A stretch of 64,000 nt of DNA from Physcia stellaris. Lineage: Eukaryota > Ascomycota > Lecanoromycetes > Caliciales > Physciaceae. The stretch covers positions 666,982 through 730,981 of the forward strand of contig JABSSW010000020.1 in NCBI GenBank assembly GCA_018902385.1, in the 5' to 3' direction. Under the pieces are notes generated by a model. The model was not told the origin of the DNA and did no database searches. It worked only from the letters and a program-made list of their open reading frames with translations. The translations under genes and the position numbers were made by a program. Shown here piece after piece: positions 1 through 12,951 of this stretch (the stretch's first letter is position 1; each line of letters opens with the position of its first letter).

Positions 1-1923
1 AACGATCATTGTTTTCGAAATTGCGTTTATCAAAATTGCGTGAAAAACACGCGCGCAATTGATGTTGTTGTAAATTTATTGATTTCGACTTTTCAAAAAA
101 CATGCAATGTAAATCATTCTCGATGATTTAAAATTTCGAAATATGTGATAAAAAAACGAATCGACAATGTCTGAATGCAAATTTCGATTTCTTGATTGAA
201 ATTCACTTTTTCTATTTCTTGTTATGTTTTTGTTTTTAATTTTTTTCTTGACGTGATGTTGAACAAGATGTAAAATAGCGAAAATCGAAAAATGAATGAA
301 ATGTCACGTGAACGATCGATCAAATGTTTCGATCAATGACGATTGACGTGTCGATAAAATAATTAATTCGTATCGTACATAATTAATTGACGCATTGAAG
401 TGATCATTTGAATAATCGTTTTCGTACATAATTAAATGATCGATTGTCGATAAATGTAAATAAATTGAATTGACATTTTTCAATTTTTTTGTTTCAACGC
501 AAAATCGTGTAATTTTTTTTTATTGTTTTAACGCGATCGATCGATGAGTTTTTTTCACAATCGTTTGCTCATTCGCAAAACTGATGATCGAATCTTTGTA
601 AATTTTCTTTATTGTTTTAACGCGATCGAACGATGAATTTTTTTTCATTGTTTTAACGCGATCGAACGATGAGTTTTTCTCATTGTCGTTGATTTTCGTA
701 ATTCGTATCGTGATCGAACGATGCGATTATGAATGCGAATTCGCGTACGAAAAAATTCAAATTTTTAAGAACACAACAATTCACGACTTGTCAAGTCGAA
801 TTGTTTTGTCAAAACAGTTGCAACATCATTGTCACGAACAGCATACGCTAATTCGAATTCATAATTTGTTAAACAAACATGAACAATGACTGCATTTAAT
901 TGCGTGTAATTTTTAAATACAAACAAATCGAAAATTTTGATATGTGCGATGTCAAAACACTAAACTCAATAGAAACGCATTAATTTTTTTTTTTTCGTCA
1001 AATTATATCAATTGATTTTTGCGCATTTATCATTGCGAAAATTGTATTTTTCAACATTTACAAGTTTTTTGTTTGCGAAATCAAGCGAATACATTTTTGT
1101 TGTTTGAATTTTGACGTCAAATTTCAATTCGATTGACATTTATTCATTTTTCGAAATTTTCATCGTAAATTCATTGTCGTTTCACAATTTTGAATAGTTC
1201 AACGCAACGTTTGCAAGTTTAGTTCGAGCGTTAACGTCATCGTAAACGATAATTTCAACAGACAATATTTTTTTCGCACTAATATTAACATTTGACACGA
1301 TAAAATTGTTAAAATTGTTTGCAGAATTGATTGAAAAATTGATCAAATTTGAAACGACGAAATTAATCGCGATCGCATCGTGCAAATTTTCATAGTTAAT
1401 CGTCATAGTCGCGTCAACTGTCATGATCGAAACATCAAGTTTCAATGTTTGTTTGAATCAATTTTTAGAAACAAATTTATGAATATTAGCAACTAAATGA
1501 GCGTATTTCGAATTAACTAAATAACATTTTTTTTTTCGTATTTTTGTACGAGTTTCAAACGCGTATTTTTGAAAATGTAAACATTTTCAGAATTGACGTT
1601 GTTCGTTTCAATCATTTCTGTATGTGCATCAATAATATGAAAAAATACGTTTTCATTTTGATTTAAACGTTCAATTCGCGAAAACGTGAATATAAAATCG
1701 CGTTCAGCAAATAAATTATTTTTTTCACGTAACTTGAAAGAAATCGTAAAAGTTGATTTAATTGATATTTTAATAATTTCGTTGACACGAGTCACGCGTT
1801 TGATTTGTGAATTTGCATTGATGACATTGAATTGTATTTTAATGTTTTTGCAATTTTCGATGATAACAATCTGTTTATTTACATTTATATTCATTCGTTT
1901 TGAATTCAATATATCATTGTCAT
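1..1923 (-). mobile_element. Ty3/gypsy element A, downstream part (protease/RT linker), mutated
   Basis: Minus-strand reading frames at 1517-1909 and 1182-1445 can be followed with few stops. They resemble the region between the aspartic protease and reverse transcriptase of a group of ascomycete gypsy polyproteins (segments such as YIFKNTRL and KLANVALNYSKL; recognised from memory of the family, not searched). RT itself would lie to the left of the window. The part upstream on this strand lies at 8481-10430, beyond the inserted LTR element. If that element is skipped, the minus-strand frame runs on from ...KIFFD into NDILNSKRMN, which supports one interrupted element. The sequence is very AT-rich and holds stops, so it is dead. 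Confidence 0.6.
522..678. repeat. Three imperfect copies of a ~32-bp motif
   Basis: The motif attgttttaacgcgatcga followed by (t/a)cgatga and a T-run occurs at about 522-553, 611-642 and 647-678, all in direct orientation. It lies inside the AT-rich relic and is either local duplication or a structured part of the transposon. Confidence 0.6.
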
Positions 1924-2183
1924 TGAAATGTCATGCATTGATATGATACTAATACATAATTACACGAAAATATCGAAATGAAAAGCAAATACATGAAAAC
2001 TCGACAAGACATATGTAAAAGATTGATCATAAACGAAGTTCGATTCTGTCATTCGATGTGATAAAATAAAAATGTTAATTCTAATGACGATTCTGTCATT
2101 CGATGTGATAAGATAAAAATGTTAATTTTAATGATTGATCAGATGTTGATTTCAGATGTTGAAATCGATGCACGTTCGTCACA
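1924..2183 (-). repeat. LTR of element B (3' LTR on the minus strand)
   Basis: It aligns over its whole length to 8221-8480. The differences are mostly transitions: AG versus AA and CT versus TT, and a few TG versus TA. It holds an internal ~45-bp duplication around the motif cgatgtgataa(a/g)ataaaa, which appears twice in each LTR. Confidence 0.8.
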
Positions 2184-2341
2184 TTATTTCTCGTTTTCTT
2201 TCAACTTCGTTTCGAAACGATAATTTATTGCTTTTTTTTCTCATCGATCGACAAGATACGTGATCTTGATGATCTGATTTCTAGAAATGTACAATTCATA
2301 ACGAATGCGACAGTCGTCGAAGACGTACAGAAATCTGAAAT

Positions 2342-2377
2342 GAAAACGACGAAAACGACGAAAACGACGAAAAAGAC
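2342..2377. repeat. Four tandem copies of a 9-bp unit
   Basis: gaaaacgac is repeated three times exactly and a fourth time with one change (gaaaaagac). On the minus strand it encodes a VVF tripeptide repeat inside a decayed frame. Confidence 0.8.
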
Positions 2378-3481
2378 ATGCAAATCTTTCAGAAAACTTG
2401 CGTCTGAATGAAGATGTGAAAGAATTATTAAGACATGAAATATGCGAAAATATCGCGTCATTTCGTATGATGAAAAGACGTCTTTTCTGACAGATTTTTG
2501 AGCATGCATGCGAGATTCGTTAGTAAATAATACAAATACAGAGTAAAAAAAAAAAATGAAAACGTTTTCGAATTTCAATCCGAAATCTGATTGCGAAACA
2601 TGAGTCGTGATACTTGCGAGTAAATGATATGATAAATCATTTGAAAATATCTGAAATTCAAAAATCTTAAAGCAGATTGATCGAAACGAGAAGATTTTTC
2701 AATGCTTTGCATTTGATGTCGAATGCAAATTTATGCGAAATATTTGAAATCGAAATCATCGCAACTGATAAAAAAACTGATTTGCAATCAATTCGCTGAA
2801 AATGCAAACGATAACGTAAATGATAAAATGTAATGAAAACATTAATGTAAACGTTGAATTTTTGCAACATCAAGTCGATTATACGATGAAATGAGCAATT
2901 TCGTCATGTTAATAAAATCAACGCAACAACGATTAACGCATCGATATTTGAACGCATGCGATAATCGATGTGTACGATTCATTCAATAAAACATGTATGC
3001 AATAAATTTTCTGAAAAGTAAATAGTTTTTGCGAATCTCATAGATAGCTTCGTTGATCATTAGTAAACAATTAAGAATTTTGTTGAGAATTTTGTTGACT
3101 CATTTGTATGTAACATTCTGATTTCAGACAATTGTTTATTCATATATTTTGCATGACATTTATCTTTTCAGCGTTCAATAAAATCGAACGACAGTTTCTG
3201 AAAATGTTTTTGACACGATTCAATTCTTTATGCGTCGTAAGTTCTGATTGTAAACAACGTGAAAACGATAGTATCGAAATAAAATCGCAAAAAAACAATA
3301 GAGTTCGTCATGAAAATAAACATCTAATGAATAAACGACGTCTATTGACTGATTGTAAACGATACAGTTCATTGTTTAATCATTTCTCAAAGCAAATTCA
3401 TTTTTTCATTTTTTCATCGATTGACGATTCGAAAAGTATCGTTGATTAAAACGTAAATAATTGAATCGATCATTGCGAAAA

Positions 3482-4018
3482 TTAAAATGATCGAAACAAA
3501 TGCAACAAACGTGATCTGAAATCGAAAATGAAAAGAACGACGAAAACGTAAATCGTGATTTGATGCAAAAAATGTTTGTCATTTTGTATGATTTGAAATG
3601 AACGATTTCTCAAATCGAGTAAAAACAAAAGAAAAACAATGCGAATGAATTTCGCGAACGTATGTTGTTGAAAATTTTTCGATTTTGAATTTTTCAGATT
3701 TTGACTAATCGATATTTTCTGATTGATTGCAGACATGAAATAAAAAATTATTCGTGATTGATGCAACAAGAAACGTGATTGACGAGATAAACGAATGTCG
3801 AAACGTTACGAAAAAGCAAATTTTTCTTGATGTTGACGTAAATCAAACGATTTAGATTTTTCACGAAACATGCGACTGAAATCATCAATAGTGAAATAAG
3901 ATTTGATCGAGCGAAATTGACGAATATCGAAACATTGCTGAGAAGAACGACGATTATAATGCTGTCGCAAATCAAATGATTTAAATTTTTCATCAAACAT
4001 GCGATTCAAATCATTCAT
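3482..4018 (-). pseudogene. Element B frame with duplicated TIDD...FDLRQH segment
   Basis: The minus-strand frame at 3806-4018 holds two related stretches: RMFDEKFKSFDLRQH and RMFREKSKSFDLRQH. The second is preceded by IKSYFTIDD, and a Q-C/R-F-D-I-R-Q-F segment lies between them. A further frame continues to 3482. This looks like the C-terminal, low-complexity part of a gag-like transposon ORF known from leotiomycete elements (recollection only). No catalytic motif is visible. It follows the C2H2 modules on the same strand and probably belonged to one long ORF with them. Confidence 0.45.
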
Positions 4019-4194
4019 AATGAGATATGATTTTTGAAAATAAAATTTTTGATGTTTTCGAACGAAAATTCGAGAAAATGTAAACGAAAAAATAAACGAA
4101 CATTTGAACGTTGCAATCTTCGTTCGTTTTGATGCAATTTCGAATGTCGCAAAAAGAAAACACGAACGCGTTGATGCGATGACTGATTCGAAAA

Positions 4195-6178
4195 TTATTG
4201 AAAATTAGAATTTTTGACTTTTTGATGTTGCAAAAAAATAAAAAATTTCAACGAAACAAACGAAACAAATGAGCAAACGACTGTTGATTTCTTTGCGATT
4301 TTGCATGCAAATTCGAATGCGAAAATTCGAAAATCAAAATTTTTGACAAATTTTCGAACATGATGTTGACGTATATGCTCGTGAAATTTGTTATTGAAAT
4401 TGAAAATCTGATTGCAACGTCGACACGTTGTTGTTCTTTTCGTTGATTTTGATTTATGCGAAACGAATGACGTTTTTTTGATTTCGCATACGAAATTGAC
4501 TGCATTGATAAAAAAATGAAAATTGTTGACGAATTGATCAATAACTTTTTCAATTTTTGTTTGTCTTTGAGATTTTTGATCGATCAATTCGATTTGTTTT
4601 TGAATTTTCTGTTCTCGTTGATGTGCACAACGAATGAATTGTTGTTTTAATTTTTGATGTAATGTTTCATGACACGAAAAAGATTCGAGATAATGCTTTT
4701 TGATTGAAAAAACAACGATTCGACAAATAAAACAATTTTTCTTGAAAATTGAAAAAAACGAAATAAGCGAAGCAAACGAGCATTGATTTGATTCATTCTC
4801 GATCAATTTCGATATAAATTCGAGTGCTCGTAGTTGAATTCGATGATCGACATTCTTTGTAAAAACATTTGTTGAATTTTTCGCGATATCGCACGTTAAA
4901 TTGATTGTATCGTTCGAAAAATAAAAGTTCTTGACGAATTTCAAAACTTCATGATTGCGAATATGCTCGTATAATTTTTTGTTAAAGTTGAAATTTTGCT
5001 CGCAAAATTTGCAAATTGTTCGAATATTTGTGACTTTTTAATTTGATACGCTTTTCATGAATTTTGATGTTATCTTGAATGTTTCAATCGAAAAATTCGA
5101 ACTTTTCGACGAAATGATTTCGAAAGTTATTTGATTTCGTGAAGTTCGTAAAACGAACGTTTCAATGACTGTTAATTTCTTCTCGATTTCGCATATTGAT
5201 TTGATTGTATCGATTGAAAAAAATGAACAAAATTTTGAAAATTTTTAAACAGAAATTTTTTGAAATTTTGATTCGAACGTTTGAAAAAATGATGAACTCG
5301 ACAAAATAATTGAACATTGAATTGATATGTTTTTCATCAATTCTGATAAAGTTTCTGATGTATTAAACGCGAGAAGCGAATTCATCGATGAAATGACTGT
5401 TTCGAAAATCAATGTTGATTCAAATATTTGCTTTGATGTTGCAATAGAAATTTGCAACTCTGTTCGCAATTTTGACGAATCAGAAAAACGTTGAATAAAT
5501 GCATTTTTTTGTTGATTCTGATATGTAATCAAATGTAAAAGACGAGAGATATGAACTTTCTGATGCAATGACAGTCTCGAAAATCATGACAGATACGAAT
5601 TTTTGTCTTGATATTGCAATAGAAAGTTTTTGCGAAACAGATGAACATGCAATTATCGACATTTTTTTTGTTTCACATATCAAATTGATTGCATTGATCG
5701 AGAGATGAAAATCTTTGACGAATTTCGAAACTTCGTGAATGCGAATATGTTCGTACAATTTCTTGTTGAAATTGAAATTCTGTTTGCAAATTTGCAAATC
5801 ACTCGAACGCATGTGAATTTTTAATTTGATATGTTTTTCATCGATTTTGATGCAGAATTGAATGCACGTAACTGAAAATTCGAGCATTTTGATGAAACAG
5901 ATTGCAAAGATGTTTTCGTTTCTGATGTCAGATTTTTTTTTGATGTGACGAAAATCAATGATTCAACGAGCGTGATGAATGATTTTTTCGATTTCGCACG
6001 TTAAATTGATTGTATCGTTCGAGAGAAACGAACTGTTGACATGTTTTTTCGCATGCAGTTCGCGCACGTGTTCACGAAACTTTTTTTTGAAATTGAAATT
6101 TTTCTCGCATCGCATGCAGATTATTCTGAAACAATTAGCTAGTTTTGCAAACGAAACGTCGGCGAAATCGACTCGCAA
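4195..6178 (-). pseudogene. Degenerate ORF with at least four C2H2 zinc-finger modules
   Basis: Reading the minus strand, fingers of the form C-x2-C-x12-H-x3/4-H appear near 6105 (CMRC...EHVRELH), 5010 (CKFC...EHIRNH) and 4420 (CRRC...EHIRQHH). A fourth, near 5790, keeps one Cys and the His pair (ICKQNF...EHIRIH). Each finger is followed by a conserved tail ending in a motif like INLTCEI(E/A)K; five such tails can be read, one without a finger. The repeated finger-plus-tail unit suggests a modular nucleic-acid-binding protein. Frames are broken by stops and shifts, so it is not functional here. It is the main recognisable content of LTR element B. Confidence 0.6.
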
Positions 6179-8220
6179 AATCTCAATTCATTCATTCAAG
6201 AATGCTGATTTCATGATGTTTTGTTTATCGTATCAAATATCGAACGTTTGATTTCATAAACATGTGAACAATAAGTGAAGCAGATTTGACTTTCGATATC
6301 GATGCTGACATTGCTGAAAATGTTGCAAAAATTTCGCGATCTCATTGAATCGTCGATTTTCGCATGTGAATGTTGAATCGAAAATATCGATATTTTGAAA
6401 CGTTGATGTTGACTTTGCAATTTTTCGATTTTCAAAGCTTTTGACTTAGTTCGTTTAGCATTTTTGACTGCGTTGACTTTAGTTTTTTTCGCAATTTTCA
6501 GAACATTTGATTTTTGTTGTTCTTGTTGTTTTTGTGAATCAGATGAAGTAAATACTGTTGAACTCTCGATGATTTCGCATGTGAGTTTCGATGCAGAAAT
6601 TGAAAAAAAGACGAATTTTGTTGATTTGCAATTGAAAAAAAATGCATTCGTTAAAGTTATATCGAATTCATGCAGAAAGATGAAATTCGGCTGATTTTTG
6701 AATCAATCGAAAACAGAATTTCAAAGACAATCGATCAACAGAGCAAGCAAGTTGACTCTCGATGTTGATATTGAAATTGTTGAAATCGTTGTAAAATGTC
6801 TGTGATTTCGCAAAACACTTCAAATTCTGAATCATTTTGTGTGAGTTTCGGATCGAAAAGATCAAAAAATGAAAAAATGCAAGTTTGACAATTTCATTCG
6901 CTTTCGGATTTTTCGTTTTTGTTGTTTCGAAGTCATCGCGAATGCGAGAAAAAAAGACAATTTGTTAAAAAATTAAATAAATTCGCAAAACTGATTTTCC
7001 GAAATGTAAAATGATTCGAATACTGAATGCTGAGAAGAAATTCTGCAAAAGTGATTTGAATTTTCTGAATTGAAATGATATTGACTTTATCGCAAAAAAT
7101 TCGAAAATCAGAACTAATTGCTAAACAAACAGATGTGATTTTGATATGTTCTCAAGCAATTCAAATGATGCTGATATCGAATGCTGAAACAAAACGTTTT
7201 AAAAGATTTTTGATGTTTCGAATTAAATGATTTTCGATGCAAAATTTCTGAAAACTTGATATTGAATCTAACATCGAATCAGAAGACAAATGATGATTTG
7301 CTAAATAGATAAATAGAAAATCAAAAATTCTCGAATGAAAAAGTGATTGCAATAATAATCGTTGATTGAGTGTTCGAAAGTTTTTTGACTCGAGATATTT
7401 TGCTTTTCTTGACGTGATATTCAGTTCGCTTCCGAAATTTTCTGATTGAAATATTAAAGCAATCGAGTAAATAGAAAAAAATGATTGAGTTGTCAATAAA
7501 GTAGATACGATTCTGAAAAATTCTCGAAAAAAATAGATGATTCGGATTCGATCGAAAAAACGAAAATTTTTTCGAAAATTTCTGATCGAATAACGAAATT
7601 TCTGATTCGATCGTTGTTTTGAAAAATTGATATTGAATTTATCGAAAATATTGAAAAATGAAATGAATTGATGAAAATCAATAAATATGTTTTCGAATTG
7701 ATTTTCGAGCGAAAAAAATGTTTCGAATATTGATGATCAAAAATCTGATTTCTGATTCTGTCACACGATGTGATGTTGATATGATGTTTTCTGAACTTGA
7801 TGATTTAGACTTGATTTATTGATATGTAATGATGTCACAAGTGATTTCGAACGTCGTTTTCATGATTTGTCGTTAAATGAATGCGTATCAACGTTCGAGA
7901 ATATCAAACAATCGTCGTTTCGATCACAGTTTACAACTATCTCGTCGTTTCGCTGAGTATCGAAATGATTTTTTCGTGAAAATTCACACTCGAAATCTTT
8001 GCTTTCTGAAAAGTGATTTGAATGAAGTAGAATTTCGTTGCTCTCATTCAAATCGTTTAGATTTTCGATTTCACGTGAACAAAATTACGTCGTTCTCGTT
8101 GCACGTCTAGAATTTAATTGATGACGTCTTAAATTTTCGCGTTGATTTGAAATCTTGTTTATTGAATAAGTTGTCGTATTTCGAGCAGCTTGAAAAAATT
8201 AAAATGATTTCGATATAATG

Positions 8221-8480
8221 TGAAATGTCATGCATTGATATGATATTAATACATAATTACACGAAAATATCGAAATGAAAAACAAATACATGAAAATTCG
8301 ACAAAACATATGTAAAAAATTTGATCATAAACGAAAGTCGATTCTGTCACTCGATGTGATAAGATAAAAATGTTAATCTTAATGATTGATTTTGTCACTC
8401 GATGTGATAAAATAAAAGTGTTAATTTTAATGTTTGATCAAATGTTGATTTCAGATATTGAAATCGATACGCTCGTCACA
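8221..8480 (-). repeat. LTR of element B (5' LTR on the minus strand)
   Basis: This is the direct partner of 1924-2183. Read on the minus strand it begins TGTGACGAGCG at 8480. The interior that follows starts CATTATATCGAAATCATT, and the same internal start follows the LTR at 56834-57050. That ties the two elements to one LTR family. Confidence 0.8.
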
Positions 8481-10430
8481 TGTCAAAAAAAATTTTTGTT
8501 TTCAATTTTTTCATTATGTAAATTTGTCGAATGAACGTGACGATCGCATTTTCGTCATTAATCGAAATTTCGAAAATTCGAAAAATTAATGAAATATGAT
8601 TCGTCGTGATTACAACGACGTTTTCAATGTCGCGAATTTTGAGAAATTTCATAATTTGTCGCGCATGAATTTGATAATCAAATATTTTTGCATCAAAAAT
8701 TTACGATCGATTAAAAATGCATCGCATTCGATATCGACGCACATATCGATGAAAAATTGTTTTATGTTTGTTTTCATCGTGACGTAACGTCACGAACGAA
8801 ATTCGAAATTGAATCGTGTATCGATTTTGACATTTGACTGTATGATAAATGTTTGATAATTATAAACATTTTTCGTCGACGATGTGTCAAACTTAATCGA
8901 AACTGTTTGACACGAACGCAAATGTCGATGAAATTTGTTATTAAAATAAAATTTCGATTGACAACGTTTGCGTGAATAAATTTTTGTTTGTTTGATTGAA
9001 ATATTCAGAAAATATTCGAATGATTCATGAATCACATAATTTTCATTAGATTTCTGAGTTTCGAAATGCTTTTCGTCATGATATTCATCATTTATCATAA
9101 ATATCGTTGACGCGTTTTCAATATTCATGTTGTAATCATTTTGATAATTTTTTTCATCGATTGAATAATTGTTTTTTGTTTTTTTTTTCGCAAAATACGC
9201 TCGTCGATATGATGTTTTATTTTGATTAAACGTTTCATTTTGATTGAAATAAGTATTTTGTTTTGACGAAAACGAAAATGATGTTGAAAAATCAACAAAA
9301 TAGTTATTCAAACGTAAAAATTGCGAATATTGAAATTGCGAATCGAACGTGTTTCGATTTTTTTGAATTTCGTTTTGTTGCGTTTGTTGAAATCGATATT
9401 GTTGATTTTCGTATGAACGTTTTTGCATATTTTGTGTCGATTGTTGTCGATTTGAATAATTTGATTGATATGAACGCTGTTGAGAAATATAAACGTTATT
9501 TTGTTTTTCAAATTGATACGATATCGAATATTGAATTTGACGTGATTGCGAAAAAAATTCATTGAAATTTTCGTAATTTACACGTTCATTGATAGCAAAA
9601 AAAATATTATACGAATCGAATAATGTTGACAACATTGATAATTGAAAACGATAATTGAATTGAAAACGACGTTCGTTTTCGAAAAAATGATAAAATCGAT
9701 ATCGATTTTCGATGTTTCATCATATTTTTTTTTTATCATCGAATTGTTGAAAAAACTCATTCATTGTAATTTTTTCTGTCGATTTAATCAAATCTCGTCG
9801 AAATTTCAATTTCAATTCATTGTAAATTAAATACAATTGCGAATAAATTGACATCATTGTCGATTTAATATTTTTAATTACAATTTTCGCGAAATCGAAT
9901 GATTCGCAATGTCGACGAACATTTTTTATCGTGTATTTTTTTTTCGTGATGATCGTCAACGTCGTTGACGACGATTTTTATAACGTTTTAACAACAAACG
10001 TTTTCATTTTTTTACGTCATTTTCGAATTTGATCAATTGTTTTTGATCATCGTTGATTATTTTTGTGTATCAACGTAACGCGTGATCACGCATGCAATTA
10101 TAAAAATTTGTTCGAATCACGTCGACATCTTTGAACAACGTCATATTTTTGATTTTTTCAATGTAAAAATGAACATTTCGAAAATATGTATTTTTGTTCG
10201 AATGTTCGATCGAATTGTTTGTGATGACGTTCTTTTTTTCGTATCACGAATCAAAAAATTTTGTTTTTTAAACATTTCATTTGACGTCATCATCATTGTC
10301 AAAAAATTCGATTGAATCTGATAATTCGACGAGTTTTGAAATTTTGTTTGAATATCGTTTCGAATATCTGTAATCAATGTTTGAAAAATTTGTCATTGTT
10401 GTTGCGTGAATTTCGTGTTTTGTCAATTGT
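8481..10430 (-). pseudogene. Ty3/gypsy element A: gag and start of aspartic protease, mutated
   Basis: Minus-strand frames at 10141-10377, 9720-9959 and 8790-9635 form a gag-like protein: a hydrophilic N-part, a segment ending MNEFFQQFDDKKK, then a long Gln/Asn/Tyr/Ser-rich stretch and a zinc-finger remnant (CQSKF...HRHLRSC). At 8790-8481 the frame reads CVDIECDAFLIDRKFL, which fits a retropepsin active-site region where D-T-G has become D-I-E. The frame stops at 8481, where LTR element B begins, and resumes at 1923. The many surviving CAA glutamine codons are notable for DNA this AT-rich. Confidence 0.6.
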
Positions 10431-12660
10431 TATTTTCGTTCGTCATATTTGAATTGAATGCGAAAATAAATTCGATATTTTTGTGTTTCGAGAAATAATA
10501 TTTAGCGAAACTATGATGTTGTTTCGTCGTTGAAAAAACGACGTCGACGAAATGATTTGAAATTTACGACGTAAATTTTTCGAAAAATGAACGTAAAAAA
10601 TATCAAAAAAATATTTGCAATCGTCGATTTTAAATCAAAAATGAATGACGTAATTCGATCATTAATTCAATCGAAAAATGATTAATTGTTTCGATACGTT
10701 TCGATGACGATCACGAAAATTTTAAAATTTTTGCGAAAACGAGTTTTGTCGACGATTCATTTTGTTGAATAAACAGTGTTTGTCGAAATTGAATGATTAA
10801 TAATTGACAACGATGTTGATTTAAAACAATTAATTACAATATTGTTCACAGTAATTTTTGCAAATGTATTGACAAAATAAATTGAATCAATTGTATCGAT
10901 GTAATCGAATAATTCAAACGCAATGCGAATGATTTGTGATGTGAAAACAATCAAAATGATTTAAATGAAAATGATATGTCGTATTGAGATTTGAAATAAA
11001 ATGATGATAAAAAAAAAAAAAAAAAAAATTGAAATTTTCAAGACTTGTTGAACAAATTATTTGTTGATGAAAAGACAAATGAAATCGTTAAATTGAATTG
11101 TTCGAATCAGACAAAAATTCGATGATAAATTAACATTCAAATGCGTCGTCATTGAACGATGACAATGCGAATTTTCACGAAAAATCGAAATGTTCTGAAT
11201 ATTTGAATGAGAAATCAGTCGTCTTTGCTGAAAATTGTAAAAAATTGAAAAGATTTGATTGAAATTTTTATTTTCAATTAAATATTTGTTGTTGATGATT
11301 GATTTCGATCGACACGTCGAATCGAACGAACAATAAAGTTTTCAATAACGACAGCGAAAAGAATATTGATGAACAAATGATTTGCGTACAAAATGCAAAA
11401 TTGTTCGAAAATTGATACGTTAAAAAACAAAAAATGATGTCGTTTTGTTTACGTACAAATTATCGTTTGAATGATGTTATCAATTGTTATGCGTAAAATG
11501 TGAATTCATTGATTTAGAAACTATGAGCGACAAAATGTCAATTTATGTACAGTAATTGCGAATCAATTGTTTGATCATCATTCATTTAATATAAAACGAC
11601 GACAGAATCTTTGTCAAATGTTTTGCAAAAATATTCGATTTAATTTCAAATCATTCAATTTGATCTTGTGTCATAACATTTGACGACGACGAGAAAATGC
11701 AATGAAACGAATTGATCGAATTAAAATTGAAACAAACGAACACAAATAAAAACAAAAAAGAAATTTTTATTCGAATATGTCATGATCGATATAATTTTCA
11801 CGAAATTTTTTTCAAATCGAATCGATTTTTATCAAATGTTTTATCAAATGTTTTATTCAATATTTTATCGAATGTTTTATCGAATGTTTCATCGAATGTC
11901 TTCATGCGCGAATCATTTTCGCAAACATACATCGATGCAAAAATTGCAAATTCGAACTTTTGAAATTTTAATAAGTCAAAAAATTTCGCTGAAAAAACAA
12001 ACTCGATTTGTATGACATATTTTCGATATTTTCGTCGCAAATGATCAAATCAGTCAAAATTTTGAAATCAACATATGTACATAATATTCAGAATGATCAA
12101 TATCAAAACAAATACATTCTGATATTCTATTGCGTTATATTCAATCGAAAATCATGATATGTTTCGAAAATATGATCAAATGATTGCAATTTTTGCAATT
12201 CAAACTTCATGTTTGACATTGAAACTTTTCAGTTATGAATTTCAGATTTGCGACACTCTTTTTCGATTTAGTTAGTTCAAAATTTATTTGACGATCAATC
12301 ATCAAAAATGTAATTTGTTGTTGCAATTGATTTGCAATTTGCACATCAATCAACAATCAAATATAATTTTCATTTATTTAATCAAAATTGTAAAGCAGAA
12401 TGAGCGCATTTCAATGTTGCAAAAATAACAAAAATCGATTCATTATCGCAATAGTTTTGAAACTTGAAAAATCATGTTAAAAATGTGTTTGTAAAACAAT
12501 TTCGCAACAACGTTTGCGAAACAACAATGTCATATTCATCATAATTCAATGCGCACTCGCTCGATTTTCGATATTTTTGATTTTTTGAATAGTATTCATT
12601 TCGTGTTTCAAAACAAGTCTTCGAATGTATGATTTACTTACTGAATTAAAAAGCTATTAA
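10431..12660. other. AT-rich transposon-derived DNA without a supported gene
   Basis: No frame here resembles a protein I recognise. It probably holds the 5' part and 5' LTR of gypsy A, but I cannot place them. A 20-nt A run lies at 11009-11028. Base composition switches to GC-balanced at about 12660-12730. Confidence 0.6.
11827..11898. repeat. 12-bp minisatellite, six copies
   Basis: Six head-to-tail copies of ttttatcRaatg (the third is ttttattcaata). On the plus strand it encodes a repeating LSNV tetrapeptide and on the minus strand FDKT, so both strands stay open. No flanking gene is recognisable. Confidence 0.85.
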
Positions 12661-12951
12661 GGTGCGAAATCGATGAGATCGCAAGGAATTCTGATTTCGA
12701 TGCGGAAATTTCGTAATTTTATCAGATTTGACTCTAACCCTAAGAGTTCTCGACAAAGTTTTTTTTAAAAAAACTTCCGGGCCTACTTGTAATAGAGAAC
12801 TTCATTGGTCAGATGCAGGCTACTCCTATGTGGAGCCCAGCTTGTTGAAAGCTAGGAGTGAATTAAAAGAATTGGCTGCGTATCGTAGGATGACTATCTC
12901 CTCTCACCCTTCGATTCGCTACATCTTCCACCTTGGCCAGTAGAAGCTCCC

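Larger units (their letters stand above)
1924..8480 (-). mobile_element. Nested LTR element B (6.56 kb), inserted in gypsy A protease
   Basis: Two ~260-bp direct repeats (1924-2183 and 8221-8480) bound the element. Read on the minus strand each begins TGTGACGA and ends TTTCA, the TG...CA ends expected of LTRs. The pentamer tgtca lies at 8481-8485 and at 1918-1922 (one base from the repeat edge), a likely target duplication. The 6.0-kb interior has minus-strand frames with C2H2 modules but I find no reverse transcriptase, RNase H or integrase. The element at 56834 onward has the same LTR type and does carry pol, so B may be a non-autonomous partner of it (inference). Its insertion point is inside the protease frame of element A. 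Confidence 0.75.

Noticed and set aside
8790-9635. 281-codon Gln/Asn/Tyr-rich open frame as a host prion-like or adhesin gene
   Set aside because: It joins gag-like frames upstream and a protease remnant downstream on the same strand. Its composition follows from the mutation pattern (CAA spared), so it is a transposon relic.
11009-11028. A20 tract as the poly(A) tail of a LINE or SINE
   Set aside because: No RT or endonuclease frame and no target duplication could be read on either side.
12734-12742. taaccctaa as a telomere-like repeat at the AT/GC border
   Set aside because: Only one and a half units are present; chance is sufficient.
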